A stretch of DNA of 64,000 nt from Halomonas sp. KG2 (GTDB taxonomy: Bacteria; Pseudomonadota; Gammaproteobacteria; Pseudomonadales; Halomonadaceae), in assembly GCA_030440445.1 (NCBI GenBank), contig CP098528.1, positions 2,356,001-2,420,000 on the forward strand, written 5' to 3'. The notes beneath the pieces were generated by a model. That model had not been told where the DNA came from and did no database searches. It worked only from the letters and a program-made list of their open reading frames with translations. Positions 44,985 through 53,649 of the stretch are shown in pieces. A program made the position numbers and the translations under genes. Position 1 is the stretch's first letter, and every line of letters starts with the position of its first letter.

Positions 44985-45431
44985 ATGCACCTCACCCGAT
45001 TCACTGATTATTCGATACGCGTCTTGATCTTTCTTGCTACCAAGGGAGAGGAGCGCTCTACCATTCACGAGATTGCCGAGACCTTTAATATCTCACGCAA
45101 TCATTTGATGAAAATCGTTCAAGAGCTAAGTCAAAAGAACTACGTTACCGCCATTCGTGGCAAGAATGGCGGCTTACTACTGACACGGGACCCCGCAACC
45201 ATTGGGTTAGGCGAGCTAGTACGCGAGATGGAGCATGACATGGCATTAGTGGAGTGCTTTCATAGCGACAACGCCTGCATCATTACACCGGCATGTCGCC
45301 TTCAACCGATACTTAATGATGCACTATCAGCATTTCTAAGTGTACTCGACCACTACACATTGGCCGACCTGCTGGGCAGTCAACAATCTCAACTGGCGCA
45401 ACTTATGCGCATTCCTACCGTCAGCGCATAG
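44985..45431 (+). CDS. nsrR: Nitric-oxide-sensing repressor NsrR (Rrf2 family)
   Basis: A 148-residue Rrf2 regulator. N-terminal winged helix (MHLTRFTDYSIRVLIFLATKGEERSTIHEIAETFNISRNHLMKIVQELSQKNYV) followed by the three Cys ligands of its Fe-S cluster in ECFHSDNACIITPACRL. NO damages the cluster and lifts repression. Two NsrR-like boxes lie in the hmp-nnrS gap 1.3 kb away, so the regulon is local. Divergent from narG. Confidence 0.92.
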   Translation: MHLTRFTDYSIRVLIFLATKGEERSTIHEIAETFNISRNHLMKIVQELSQKNYVTAIRGKNGGLLLTRDPATIGLGELVREMEHDMALVECFHSDNACIITPACRLQPILNDALSAFLSVLDHYTLADLLGSQQSQLAQLMRIPTVSA

Positions 45432-45437
45432 CGCTCC

Positions 45438-46649
45438 CTAACCATCCTGCCCGTCGACTCGCGCCTGCATCAACGGCCAAGTATAGTGCGCGAGAAATAT
45501 TGCGTAGGCCAAGCACCAGAAGATGATGCTCAGCGTATAGGTCCAGTGGGTAATCTGGGGAAATAACGCCAGGACGGGTGAGCGCACTAAGGCGGCTATT
45601 AGCATTAAGCCCAACGCCACACCAATACCAGGCAATGTGCGTATGGGGCGGCCCGTATGGCCTAGCGCAACCCTGGCCATCATGGCCAGCATCATGGTGC
45701 CCATACCACCAATGGTCAGGGCATGTACGGCAATCTCAACGCGCATCAGCCCCATCAGTGCCAAGCCCCACATGATAAGCCCTAGTGGAATGCAGGCGTA
45801 GCTACCGTGGAGCCCCCAAAGTAAAGGCTCGCGCCAACTGTGCAGCCCACCCCAGCGCGCCATACGAACACTATTAGCCAACGCCGCTAAGAGCATCACC
45901 CCAGCCATTAATGAAGCAGGCATGGCAACACCAAGCATGATGACAAGCTGCAGCACGACGACGCCAGCCGTGCTAACCAGCGTCACTCTTTCGAGTAAAG
46001 CAATCGGTTCAGGCTTGGTGCGGCTCAAACGATTGGCAGTAAACATGGCAATCACACGCCCGCCAATGACGGTCATCATCAGGGTAATTAACAGCACGGC
46101 TAAGTAGGCCGCTTGGCGGATCAGGTCGGCATCACCTTGCATGACTCCCAAGTGCATCGCCAAATTAGCCGTGGCAAACAGCAACAGCACAGGTACAAAG
46201 ATCAAGTTGCGCCAACGCTTTGCGGTGATAACTAGACGCGCCATAACCATAGCGACAATTGGCAGAAACGCTAGGTCAACCACCAGCAGCAGCCATTCTG
46301 GCAAATCCATAGGAAAAGCCATCAGCCCCCTACCCAATAGCCATAGCACCACCAGACCCAGTAGCGGCCCACCGTTTAAACTCGGCAACCCTGTCCAATT
46401 ACGCACAGCGGTTAGTAAAAATCCCGCTACCACCGCCGCGGCAAAACCAAACAACATTTCATGCTGATGCCAGAACACCAGGCCGCCATAAGGTCGCAGC
46501 AAAATAGTGCCGTGCCAGAAGGCCAACCACACCAAGAGGGACGCCACACTAAACAGCGCGGCCAACAGAAAAAAAGGCCTAAAAGCCAAGCGCATTAAGG
46601 GTAAATGCTCAAGCTTAGAAGCAGGCTGGGATGAGGTGGTCGTTGGCAT
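45438..46649 (-). CDS. nnrS: NnrS family membrane protein
   Basis: A 403-residue protein with about 12 hydrophobic helices. Family features: MRLAFRPFFLLAALFSVASLLVW, FWHQHEMLFGFAAAVVAGFLLTAVRNWTGLP (conserved His and aromatic residues), and HALTIGGMGTMMLAMMARVALGHTGR. NnrS proteins bind heme and copper and protect against NO stress in denitrifiers. Divergent from hmp, with one of the NsrR boxes near its start. Confidence 0.9.
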   Translation of the reverse strand: MPTTTSSQPASKLEHLPLMRLAFRPFFLLAALFSVASLLVWLAFWHGTILLRPYGGLVFWHQHEMLFGFAAAVVAGFLLTAVRNWTGLPSLNGGPLLGLVVLWLLGRGLMAFPMDLPEWLLLVVDLAFLPIVAMVMARLVITAKRWRNLIFVPVLLLFATANLAMHLGVMQGDADLIRQAAYLAVLLITLMMTVIGGRVIAMFTANRLSRTKPEPIALLERVTLVSTAGVVVLQLVIMLGVAMPASLMAGVMLLAALANSVRMARWGGLHSWREPLLWGLHGSYACIPLGLIMWGLALMGLMRVEIAVHALTIGGMGTMMLAMMARVALGHTGRPIRTLPGIGVALGLMLIAALVRSPVLALFPQITHWTYTLSIIFWCLAYAIFLAHYTWPLMQARVDGQDG

Positions 46650-46712
46650 GGCGTAATCCCGACTAATTTACTTGGAAATAGCAGTGTGCGCCTAGCCATC
46701 AACAAAGACTAT

Positions 46713-46735
46713 GACATGTATCAAAAATACATCTT
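46713..46735. promoter_or_regulatory. NsrR-type box near nnrS
   Basis: ATGTAT-N3-AATACATCTT-type inverted repeat (ATGTATCAAAAATACATCTT read on +), an imperfect match to the NsrR consensus. It is the one nearer nnrS in the divergent gap. Confidence 0.55.
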
Positions 46736-46764
46736 ATAGCTAGCATTTAAAGACCTGTGGATTT

Positions 46765-46787
46765 AAGATGCATTTCTAATACATCTT
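46765..46787. promoter_or_regulatory. NsrR box upstream of hmp
   Basis: AAGATGCATTT-C-TAATACATCTT, an 11-1-11 palindrome very close to the NsrR consensus (AAGATGYATTT repeated in inverted order). It ends 20 bases before the hmp start codon, so NsrR would block transcription or RNA polymerase binding. Confidence 0.75.
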
Positions 46788-46807
46788 AAAGTGTCGAGGT
46801 AGTAACA

Positions 46808-47980
46808 GTGCTAACACATGAGCAGGAAAAGCTGATTAACGCGACAGCCCCCATCGTGGCCGAACACCTGAATGCGATTACCCAACGCTTCTATCCACTG
46901 ATGTTCACCCGCTATCCAGAGGTTAAGCCGCTATTTAATGAGGTACACCAGCAAAGCGGTGGTCAGCCCCGCGCACTGGCCAACGCTGTGTTGGCCTATG
47001 TTCAACTACGTGGTAACCCAGCTCAGGCGCGTGCAACTCTTGATGTTGTGGTCAGCAAACACGTCTCACTAGGCATTCTTCCTGAGCAGTACCCTATTGT
47101 CGGTGAGTGTTTGCTGGCCGCCATTGGCGAAGTACTCGGTGATGCCGTGACACCAGAAATAGCCGATGCCTGGGGCGCTCTGTATAACGAACTTGCCGCC
47201 CTGTTGATCGACCTAGAAGATCAGCGCTATCGCGAGTTTGAACAGCGCCCTGGCGGATGGCGTGGCACACGCCGTTTCAAGATTGCCAGTACCCAGCAGG
47301 AAAGTGCTTTAATTCGATCGTTTATCCTTGAACCCGAGGATGGTGGTCGTGTGGCTGACCATGAGCCAGGTCAGTATATCGGCGTACGTTTGACCATTAA
47401 CGGCGAACGGGTCTATCGGCATTACAGCCTTTCGGACACACCGAATGGCCGGAGCTACCGGATCTCGATCAAACGCGAAGAACAGGGCCAAGTCAGCCGC
47501 CACTTCCACGATGCCTTACAACCAGGCGATACCTTAGAACTGTTACCGCCAGCAGGCGATCTCACGCTGATTGAAGGCGACGAGCCTCTGTTGCTTGCCA
47601 GCGGCGGCGTTGGCCAAACGCCCCTGCTCCCCATGGCAAGACATGCCTTGTCCCTTGGGCGGCAAGTCATCTATCTACACGCTGCCCTGGATGCCGAACA
47701 TCAGGCCTTTAAAGGTGAATTAGACGCACTGAAGAGCGAGTATCCTCAACGCCTTAAGGCTGTCCGTATTCATGAGCGCGGCAACGAAGCCGAACATATT
47801 GGACGTATCGACCGCAGCTTATTAGCTCACTACCTGCCTGATCTTAAGGCACGCTGCTATTTCGTCGGCCCTCAAGGATTTATGGCAGCGATTAACAGCG
47901 CTTTGTCCGAACTGGGGGTTGATGAAGATCGTCGACACTTTGAGCACTTTGGTCCCTCACGCCCACTCGACGCAGCTTAA
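46808..47980 (+). CDS. hmp: Flavohemoglobin / nitric oxide dioxygenase Hmp
   Basis: A 390-residue enzyme converting NO and O2 to nitrate with NAD(P)H. N-terminal globin domain (residues 1-140, proximal His in DVVVSKHVSLGI), an FAD domain (RHYSLSDTPNGRSYRISIKREE) and an NAD domain (LLASGGVGQTPLLPMARH). The start codon is GTG. An NsrR box directly upstream supports NO-dependent control. A GC-rich terminator follows. Confidence 0.93.
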   Translation: MLTHEQEKLINATAPIVAEHLNAITQRFYPLMFTRYPEVKPLFNEVHQQSGGQPRALANAVLAYVQLRGNPAQARATLDVVVSKHVSLGILPEQYPIVGECLLAAIGEVLGDAVTPEIADAWGALYNELAALLIDLEDQRYREFEQRPGGWRGTRRFKIASTQQESALIRSFILEPEDGGRVADHEPGQYIGVRLTINGERVYRHYSLSDTPNGRSYRISIKREEQGQVSRHFHDALQPGDTLELLPPAGDLTLIEGDEPLLLASGGVGQTPLLPMARHALSLGRQVIYLHAALDAEHQAFKGELDALKSEYPQRLKAVRIHERGNEAEHIGRIDRSLLAHYLPDLKARCYFVGPQGFMAAINSALSELGVDEDRRHFEHFGPSRPLDAA

Positions 47981-47984
47981 TAAT

Positions 47985-48017
47985 GAGCGGCCTCGGCCTC
48001 TACCTGAGGCCGCTTAT
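47985..48017 (+). terminator. Terminator of hmp
   Basis: GCGGCCTC pairs with GAGGCCGC around an 10-base loop, followed by TTATT, just after the hmp stop codon. Confidence 0.65.
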
Positions 48018-48102
48018 TAACCTCAGCCAACTGCGATCCTCTCGTTAGATGAAAGCGGAACTACCTTGACAGAACCGCCAGTAAGTCCTACTCCTTAAAT
48101 AA

Positions 48103-48118
48103 CATCACAACATGATAT
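48103..48118. promoter_or_regulatory. ATCA-N6-TGATAT site upstream of the first Yip1-like gene
   Basis: CATCACAACATGATAT lies 45 bases before the ATG. The same pattern, ATATCACACCATGATAT, precedes the second Yip1-like gene at 58013. Spacing to the start codon is similar. A shared regulator is inferred. Confidence 0.5.
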
Positions 48119-48162
48119 TTTAATTATCAGCTACGATCTCAACCGGCGGCGAGGCTAACACA

Positions 48163-48729
48163 ATGACCCCTCTAAGCATCATTCAATTGCCCTTTACCCA
48201 TTTAGCGGGATGGAAAGACCTCCAGCAACGCCATCCTTCAATCGCCACTCTGGCATGGTGCGTCGTACTGCCCATGTCGTTACTCCCCCCGGTGATGCTC
48301 TATTACGCGGGCACACACTACGGAGATATCTTTGCTCCAGGCTTTGCTGACCGACAGTGGCGCTTCATCACTACCATTCTGTTCTTGGCTGAACTGCTCA
48401 CCTTCTTCGTGATGGGCTGGCTAATTCACGCGGTGGTCAATAGCGATCGTGATCTCTCAATTAGCTACCACGACGCTTATCTGGTGGCAGCCCTAGCACC
48501 TTTACCACTTTGGTCTGCCGCGCTCGCTCTGCTGATCCCTAGCTTGCTGTTTAATACCCTGGTAGTGCTAGTAGCACTGGGTATCTCTTGCAGTTTGGTC
48601 TACCACGGGTTGCAGGCTCTGTGTAAACGCTCAGCAAATGACGTCACAACGATGTCTGTAACTTACACCGTTATGGCCGCCGGAATGCTGGCATGGGGTC
48701 TACTGATGGCTATTGTGTGGGCCTATTAA
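48163..48729 (+). CDS. Yip1-like five-helix membrane protein, copy 1
   Basis: A 188-residue membrane protein with about five hydrophobic helices (CVVLPMSLLPPVMLYYAGTHYGD, ILFLAELLTFFVMGWLIHAVV, LVAALAPLPLWSAALALLIPS and a Gly/Ala-rich C-terminal pair). It fits the bacterial Yip1 family, function unknown. A close paralogue is at 58044; both share FADRxWRFITTIxFLAE and ISCSLxYHGLQALC. A DUF488 gene follows 70 bases downstream, as near the second copy. Confidence 0.75.
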   Translation: MTPLSIIQLPFTHLAGWKDLQQRHPSIATLAWCVVLPMSLLPPVMLYYAGTHYGDIFAPGFADRQWRFITTILFLAELLTFFVMGWLIHAVVNSDRDLSISYHDAYLVAALAPLPLWSAALALLIPSLLFNTLVVLVALGISCSLVYHGLQALCKRSANDVTTMSVTYTVMAAGMLAWGLLMAIVWAY

Positions 48730-48798
48730 GCGTCAGGTAGAGCGGAGGCTGCTAACTCGCTAGGTTTAGAGAGCGACACAGTGACTAACGAGGTAACG

Positions 48799-49149
48799 AT
48801 GAGTATCGAATTAAAGCGTGCCTACGACTCACCGCACAACAAGGATGGTTATCGTGTTCTGGTCGATGGTATCTGGCCACGCGGGGTGTCCAAGGAGGAA
48901 GCCAAAATCGATGAGTGGCGTAAGGAAATTGCACCGAGCAGCGAGCTTCGCAAAGCGTTTCATACTGGCTCACTCGATTGGAATGACTTTCGCCGACGCT
49001 ATCTCAAAGAGTTAACGTCCTATCGCGAGACGCTTCGTGACCTTGCACAACGCGCCAGGAAAGAGCGAGTGACTCTGGTGTTTGCTTCTAAGGAAGAGTG
49101 TCATAACAATGCCGAGGTACTGCGCCAATACTTGAACATGTTGAAATAA
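48799..49149 (+). CDS. DUF488 family protein, copy 1
   Basis: A 116-residue soluble protein of the YeaO/DUF488 type: IELKRAYDSPHNKDGYRVLVDGIWPRGVSKEEAKIDEWRKEIAPSSELRKAF, then LVFASKEECHNNAEVLRQYL. Function unknown; family members occur near nitrate and NO genes. The ATG has GAGG nearby and is preferred over one six codons earlier. A second DUF488 gene lies at 58669 beside the second Yip1-like gene. Confidence 0.85.
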   Translation: MSIELKRAYDSPHNKDGYRVLVDGIWPRGVSKEEAKIDEWRKEIAPSSELRKAFHTGSLDWNDFRRRYLKELTSYRETLRDLAQRARKERVTLVFASKEECHNNAEVLRQYLNMLK

Positions 49150-49222
49150 TCGGCCCGACCTATGCCTAGAGGAGTTATAGCGTTCACTAAAGAAAGCCGT
49201 AAGCAGCCAAAGTGACCGCGCT

Positions 49223-49609
49223 TCAGGCTAACCAGGATAGCGGGCTGTGATGAATAGCAGCCCCCACCATATAGGCAAAGATGGCCACCGCCACTACCGC
49301 GGCTAGGGCTCGCACTGCTGGCGTGGCCCCACGCTTAATCGCAATGGCACCAATACCGATATAGGCCAGCAGTGCTAATAGCTTGGCGCCAAGCCAGGGA
49401 AGCTGCCAGGGCCATATGGAAAGCAATACCATCAAAGTCACCCCCAGCCCCAACAAAGCCGTATCAATAAGATGGGGCAATACCTTGACCCAACGGGCGT
49501 TGAGTCGCGGGCTTTCCTGCACCGACCACCAGGCGCGCACTACGAAGAGTGTGATGCTCAGCGCAGCGGCCGTCATGTGCAGGTGCTTGATGAGGAAATA
49601 GTGCTCCAT
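49223..49609 (-). CDS. SirB2 family membrane protein
   Basis: A 128-residue protein with four hydrophobic helices, matching SirB2: HYFLIKHLHMTAAALSITLFVVRAWW, LPHLIDTALLGLGVTLMVLL, WLGAKLLALLAYIGIGAIAIKRG. Function not established. It is 12 bases downstream of a small soluble gene on the same strand, so they may be co-transcribed. Confidence 0.8.
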   Translation of the reverse strand: MEHYFLIKHLHMTAAALSITLFVVRAWWSVQESPRLNARWVKVLPHLIDTALLGLGVTLMVLLSIWPWQLPWLGAKLLALLAYIGIGAIAIKRGATPAVRALAAVVAVAIFAYMVGAAIHHSPLSWLA

Positions 49610-49620
49610 GGTAACCGTCC

Positions 49621-50028
49621 CTAGCCGACGTTAACCGCATCGCCATGATGATCGAAGGCAAGATAGGCGGTGATATTACCCATTTGCAGCGATTCCATCA
49701 TACGCTGGAGTTGCCGTTCAACCTCGGCGTCATCTTTTGGGTCGTCCATGGCAGCGGTGAAAACTAGATCCCATTCGATCTCGGTACGGCGTGACTCCTC
49801 GACCAACGCCGCCATACTGGTCAATTCCTGCGTCGACTTATCTACGCAGACCACCGGCACCAACACCCCCCCTTCACCCTGTTCGAAGCGACGGCGCTGT
49901 TCAGCATCGGGGAAATCGGGCAGCTCTGCGCGCACGAACACAAATAGCAGGCGCTGTGGCTTAGGTTGTTTACGTGCTTCCCGCAGTAAATCGGCAAACG
50001 TCGCTATAGTCATAAAATCGCTGGTCAT
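49621..50028 (-). CDS. Small soluble protein of unknown function
   Basis: A 135-residue acidic protein (FADLLREARKQPKPQRLLFVFVRAELPDFPDAEQRRRFEQGEGG, then EIEWDLVFTAAMDDPKDDAEVERQLQRMMESLQMGNI). No catalytic motif is recognised; genomes near nar genes often carry similar proteins under varied labels. An internal ATG five codons on is possible. Function unknown. Confidence 0.6.
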   Translation of the reverse strand: MTSDFMTIATFADLLREARKQPKPQRLLFVFVRAELPDFPDAEQRRRFEQGEGGVLVPVVCVDKSTQELTSMAALVEESRRTEIEWDLVFTAAMDDPKDDAEVERQLQRMMESLQMGNITAYLAFDHHGDAVNVG

Positions 50029-50098
50029 AAAATGAGCCTTATCGCTAGTAGTTAAGAATCAGTCGGAAAGAATGAACAAGTCAGACCAATAGGCGGTA

Positions 50099-50668
50099 TT
50101 ACTCGGGTGACGCTACGAAAAGCCACAGCAGCATCATTACCATAAACAGAGGGATCAGCAGGCTAAGTGGCGCCGCGCGCCAACCATAGGCTTGGACAAC
50201 CAAAGGTGCTATGCGCAGGGAAAGCCCGACGCCTGCCGCTAACGCCAGAAAAAGGGCAATACAAAGACACACCCAACGGCCTGGCATCCAGCCTTTTGCG
50301 TGGGCGATGCCGGTGGTAATCACCGCCCCTCCCAGCCCAAGCCCAGCCCCCACCAACAAAAACTCCCACGGCTGGCTAGCCATCCCAAATCCGCCCAGCG
50401 CCAACGCTAGCCCCAATAATAGCCACTGCATCAAGCGGCAGGTGTCGCCCCGTTTGGCGATATACCAGGCTGGACACGCCAACAGCACACCACTCATCAA
50501 CGGTACCAACACATAGACAGGCTGCTTTGCGAGCAGGCCATAAAGTGTCCAGCTCGCCACCGCTAAAGCGCTTGCTAACGGCATTAGCAGCATGGCTACC
50601 AGCAACTGATAGCCATTCACTGGCTGTATTGATGTCTCCAACGTGGGAGGCGGCACAGATGATGGCAT
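50099..50668 (-). CDS. Half-size MFS-like membrane protein
   Basis: A 189-residue protein with six or so hydrophobic helices resembling only one half of an MFS transporter (WTLYGLLAKQPVYVLVPLMSGVLLACPAWYIAKRG, then AGLGLGGAVITTGIAHAKGWMP, which recalls NarK). A full transporter has twelve helices. It could be a remnant of a third nitrate transporter or a small membrane protein. The start MPSSVPPP has GGGAA upstream. Divergent from narX. Confidence 0.45.
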   Translation of the reverse strand: MPSSVPPPTLETSIQPVNGYQLLVAMLLMPLASALAVASWTLYGLLAKQPVYVLVPLMSGVLLACPAWYIAKRGDTCRLMQWLLLGLALALGGFGMASQPWEFLLVGAGLGLGGAVITTGIAHAKGWMPGRWVCLCIALFLALAAGVGLSLRIAPLVVQAYGWRAAPLSLLIPLFMVMMLLWLFVASPE

Positions 50669-50844
50669 GGCGTTTCCCAGCGAGGGTATAAAGACATCGG
50701 AAGACGTGCCAGAATTGTCGGTAAATACTGGGCGTAGGTCAAAAGGCATCGGAGGTAGACTGGCTAACCCCAAAGGAATAGCCCTCGTATCGAAATGCAG
50801 ACAGTGCCACACTCCCTTACCTCTTCCGCGCTATCGGAAATGCC

Positions 50845-52743
50845 ATGAAATTACTTCAGCGCTCCTTGGTTGCTCGCATTATTGCGTCCTTGCTTGCCAT
50901 TAGCGGGATGGCCTTTATCAGTATTACTCTGACCATGGCAATGTCTAACAGCAGCCGAGGCGATGCTGCCGCGATTAATGTCGCTGGCTCATTACGCATG
51001 AATGCCTATCAGATTATGGGAGCCTTGCAACGCCTGGAGTATGCTCCAGAGAAGACAAGCGAGGAGCAGCTCGAAAGACTCATTTTACGCTTCGATCAGC
51101 GTTTGCATGGCACAACGCTACAACAAACGATTCCCCTTGATGATCGTCATGAGCGCCGCCGTCAGCTGGAAAAACTTCAAAACTACTGGCAGCACTCGCT
51201 TCGTCCGGCACTTGAGGCTCCAGCCGCTGCCACGACCCTTGATCTCGATACGCTAGAGATGATGATCGTTGCGATGGTCAGTGACATTGAAGTGCTAGTG
51301 ACCTATCTGGAGCAGAGCACCGAGGCCAAGGTGCGGCTATTGGGGATGATGCAACTGCTTTTTCTGGCACTCATCACTATCGTGGTTTCGATAGCCCTTT
51401 ACGATGTTCGCCATAACTTGGTAGTACCGCTACGCCAGCTGATGGTACTTGCCCGCGAGGCGGCGCAGCGTAATTTCAAGCCGCGTTCAGAACTACGCGG
51501 CAGTGACGAGCTGGCTTTGCTAGGCCACACCTTTAATAAGATGTCAGCCGAGCTGGCAACCAGCTACGCCGCTTTGGAAGACAAGGTATCGCGCAAGAAA
51601 CAGGAACTTGAGCGCAGCAATCAGGCGCTGCGAGTAATGCATGATGCTAGCCGTTCGCTTTATGGCGGCGGTAACGACCTTTGCTCTAGCGCAGCACCTA
51701 TGCTGCGCGAACTAGAAAAGCTGCTTGATATCGGGCCAATTCGGCTTTCCCTAAACGATCCTTTCGACCAACGGGAAATGCCGGTTTTGGAAACCCACTC
51801 ACGTACCCGACCAGAGTATTGCCGTGACCAGGAGTGCCACGCCTGCCTGATTGATCCTCGCCCCTTGGAGATGGTGTCCAATAACCAGTCCCAATGTTTA
51901 CTGCTACCGATCAGCGTCGGTGACACGCTGCTTGGTACCCTGGAAGTGTGGTATCACCAGGAGCGGCTCAACGACAGCACCCGCCGGCTGCTCACCATGT
52001 TAGCCGACCAGTTGGCCACGGCGGTGTACCTGCAGCGGCGTATCGAAGAACAGCAGCACGTCACGCTGATCAACGAGCGGACCATCATTGCCCGCGAACT
52101 TCACGACTCGCTAGCCCAATCGCTCTCTTATCTAAAGATGCAGGTTGCGCGACTCGAACGTATGCAGCAAAAAGATGCCACGCGTGAGATGCAGGCTGAA
52201 GTATTCGACGAGCTGCGTACCGGTTTAAACAGTGCCTATCGTCAACTACGTGAGCTGCTGACCACCTTCCGGCTCAAGCTAGAGGGGCCAGGGCTGCAAT
52301 CTGCCTTGCGTCAAACCGTCGAAGAGTTTAGCCAGCGCATGGAGATAACCGTTGAGCTTGACTACGATGTGCCGCCTTACCTGCTTAATCCCAATGAAGA
52401 AATTCACGTGCTGCAGATCATTCGCGAGGCGCTGGCCAATACCCACAAGCACGCCCAGGCCCACTGGGCTGCGGTCACTGTGCATTTCGCTGATGCTCGC
52501 CTGCTAGTGCGTATTGAGGATGATGGTATCGGCCTGGAAGACGATAGTTCGCCACCTATGCACTACGGCTTGGTGATCATTCGCGACCGAACGACTACCC
52601 TGAACGGGGAGCTGAATATCACCAATCGCCCCACTGGGGGAGCTAGCATTGAGATAGCCTTCACCCCGTTGACCGCTCGCTTAATTCAGCAGCAGCCTGT
52701 GACGGCTGCCTCAGACTCTCACTTAGGTACAGGGGCTCCTTAA
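50845..52743 (+). CDS. narX: Nitrate/nitrite sensor histidine kinase NarX
   Basis: A 632-residue membrane kinase. It has two membrane helices around a periplasmic sensor with the P-box [18 protein letters not shown] that binds nitrate, a HAMP-like region, a GAF-like stretch with Cys residues ([13 protein letters not shown]), the HisKA_3 phosphate-accepting His in [16 protein letters not shown], and an ATPase domain with EDDGIGLE. Its TAA overlaps the narL start. It would phosphorylate NarL when nitrate is present. Confidence 0.93.
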   Translation: MKLLQRSLVARIIASLLAISGMAFISITLTMAMSNSSRGDAAAINVAGSLRMNAYQIMGALQRLEYAPEKTSEEQLERLILRFDQRLHGTTLQQTIPLDDRHERRRQLEKLQNYWQHSLRPALEAPAAATTLDLDTLEMMIVAMVSDIEVLVTYLEQSTEAKVRLLGMMQLLFLALITIVVSIALYDVRHNLVVPLRQLMVLAREAAQRNFKPRSELRGSDELALLGHTFNKMSAELATSYAALEDKVSRKKQELERSNQALRVMHDASRSLYGGGNDLCSSAAPMLRELEKLLDIGPIRLSLNDPFDQREMPVLETHSRTRPEYCRDQECHACLIDPRPLEMVSNNQSQCLLLPISVGDTLLGTLEVWYHQERLNDSTRRLLTMLADQLATAVYLQRRIEEQQHVTLINERTIIARELHDSLAQSLSYLKMQVARLERMQQKDATREMQAEVFDELRTGLNSAYRQLRELLTTFRLKLEGPGLQSALRQTVEEFSQRMEITVELDYDVPPYLLNPNEEIHVLQIIREALANTHKHAQAHWAAVTVHFADARLLVRIEDDGIGLEDDSSPPMHYGLVIIRDRTTTLNGELNITNRPTGGASIEIAFTPLTARLIQQQPVTAASDSHLGTGAP

Positions 52744-53411
52744 TGACACTGACCACTGCCAACGATACACCCGCCACGCTGATGATTATTGATGACCACC
52801 CGCTACTACGGCGTGGCGTCGCTCAGTTGCTTGAACTAGAGGATGATCTTGAACTGATTGCCGAGATAGGCGCTCCTGAAGAGGGCATTGCACTGGCTCT
52901 CGAACGGGAGCCTGACTTGGTGTTACTGGATTTAAACATGCCAGGCGTCAATGGCTTAGAAGCCTTGCGCCGCTTGCGGGAAGCCAACTATAGCGGCCGT
53001 GTGGTGATGTTCACTGTTTCCGACCATGAGGATGATGTGGTCGCGGCGCTGCGCAACGGTGCCGACGGTTACCTGTTAAAAGATATGGAGCCTGAAGATA
53101 TGGTGCGCCAGCTGCGTCAAGCTGCTTTGGGACGCATGGTCATCAGCGAAAGCCTAACCGCCCTACTCGCTGAAGCCCTGCGTAATCAGCGCAATGCCCC
53201 CACCACTCCGGATATTCATAGTCTAACCCAGCGTGAACGCGAAATTCTGCAACAGCTTGCTGGCGGACTCTCCAACAAGCTCATCGCGCGCAAGCTGGAT
53301 ATCACCGAAGGCACGGTCAAGGTTCACGTCAAGCATCTGCTCAAAAAGCTCAACTTACGCTCGCGTGTCGAAGCCGCCGTCTGGGCAGTCCAGGAAGGTA
53401 TCGATCGCTAG
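52743..53411 (+). CDS. narL: Nitrate response regulator NarL
   Basis: A 222-residue two-component regulator. Receiver: acidic pair [11 protein letters not shown], phosphorylated Asp in [13 protein letters not shown], and Lys in YLLKDME. C-terminal LuxR-type [54 protein letters not shown]. It starts one base inside the narX stop. Targets likely include narK at 53650 and narGHJI. Confidence 0.93.
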   Translation: MTLTTANDTPATLMIIDDHPLLRRGVAQLLELEDDLELIAEIGAPEEGIALALEREPDLVLLDLNMPGVNGLEALRRLREANYSGRVVMFTVSDHEDDVVAALRNGADGYLLKDMEPEDMVRQLRQAALGRMVISESLTALLAEALRNQRNAPTTPDIHSLTQREREILQQLAGGLSNKLIARKLDITEGTVKVHVKHLLKKLNLRSRVEAAVWAVQEGIDR

Positions 53412-53517
53412 CCGATTCTGTGTGGTTACCTCTAAAGACTCCCAGAGTACTTTTGCTCTGACCCGCCTTTACCCCCTGTCGATTTTTTCTCTTTAAAATC
53501 AATCAATCCAGGCTTTT

Positions 53518-53553
53518 CAGCGACTACCTCTCAAGAGGTATGTCGCTGTTTTT
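53518..53553 (+). terminator. Terminator of narXL containing a NarL-type site
   Basis: CAGCGAC...GTCGCTG with inner TACCTC/GAGGTA forms a long stem followed by TTTTT. The inner part reads TACCTCTCAAGAGGTA, a perfect 7-2-7 NarL box, so the element may act both as narXL terminator and as an operator for narK 100 bases downstream. Confidence 0.7.
53525..53540. promoter_or_regulatory. 7-2-7 NarL box upstream of narK
   Basis: TACCTCT-CA-AGAGGTA: two inverted TACYNMT-type heptamers separated by two bases, the preferred NarL-P dimer site. It is about 110 bases before the narK ATG. A further TACCTCT lies near 53427. Confidence 0.7.
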
Positions 53554-53649
53554 CATGTCATTTCCACCTATTTCCCAACTTCATTCTCCAGCGTATCTTG
53601 CTGTCTAACTGCTACATGCAGAAAGGTTCGATGCCAAGGGGAAATCGCC

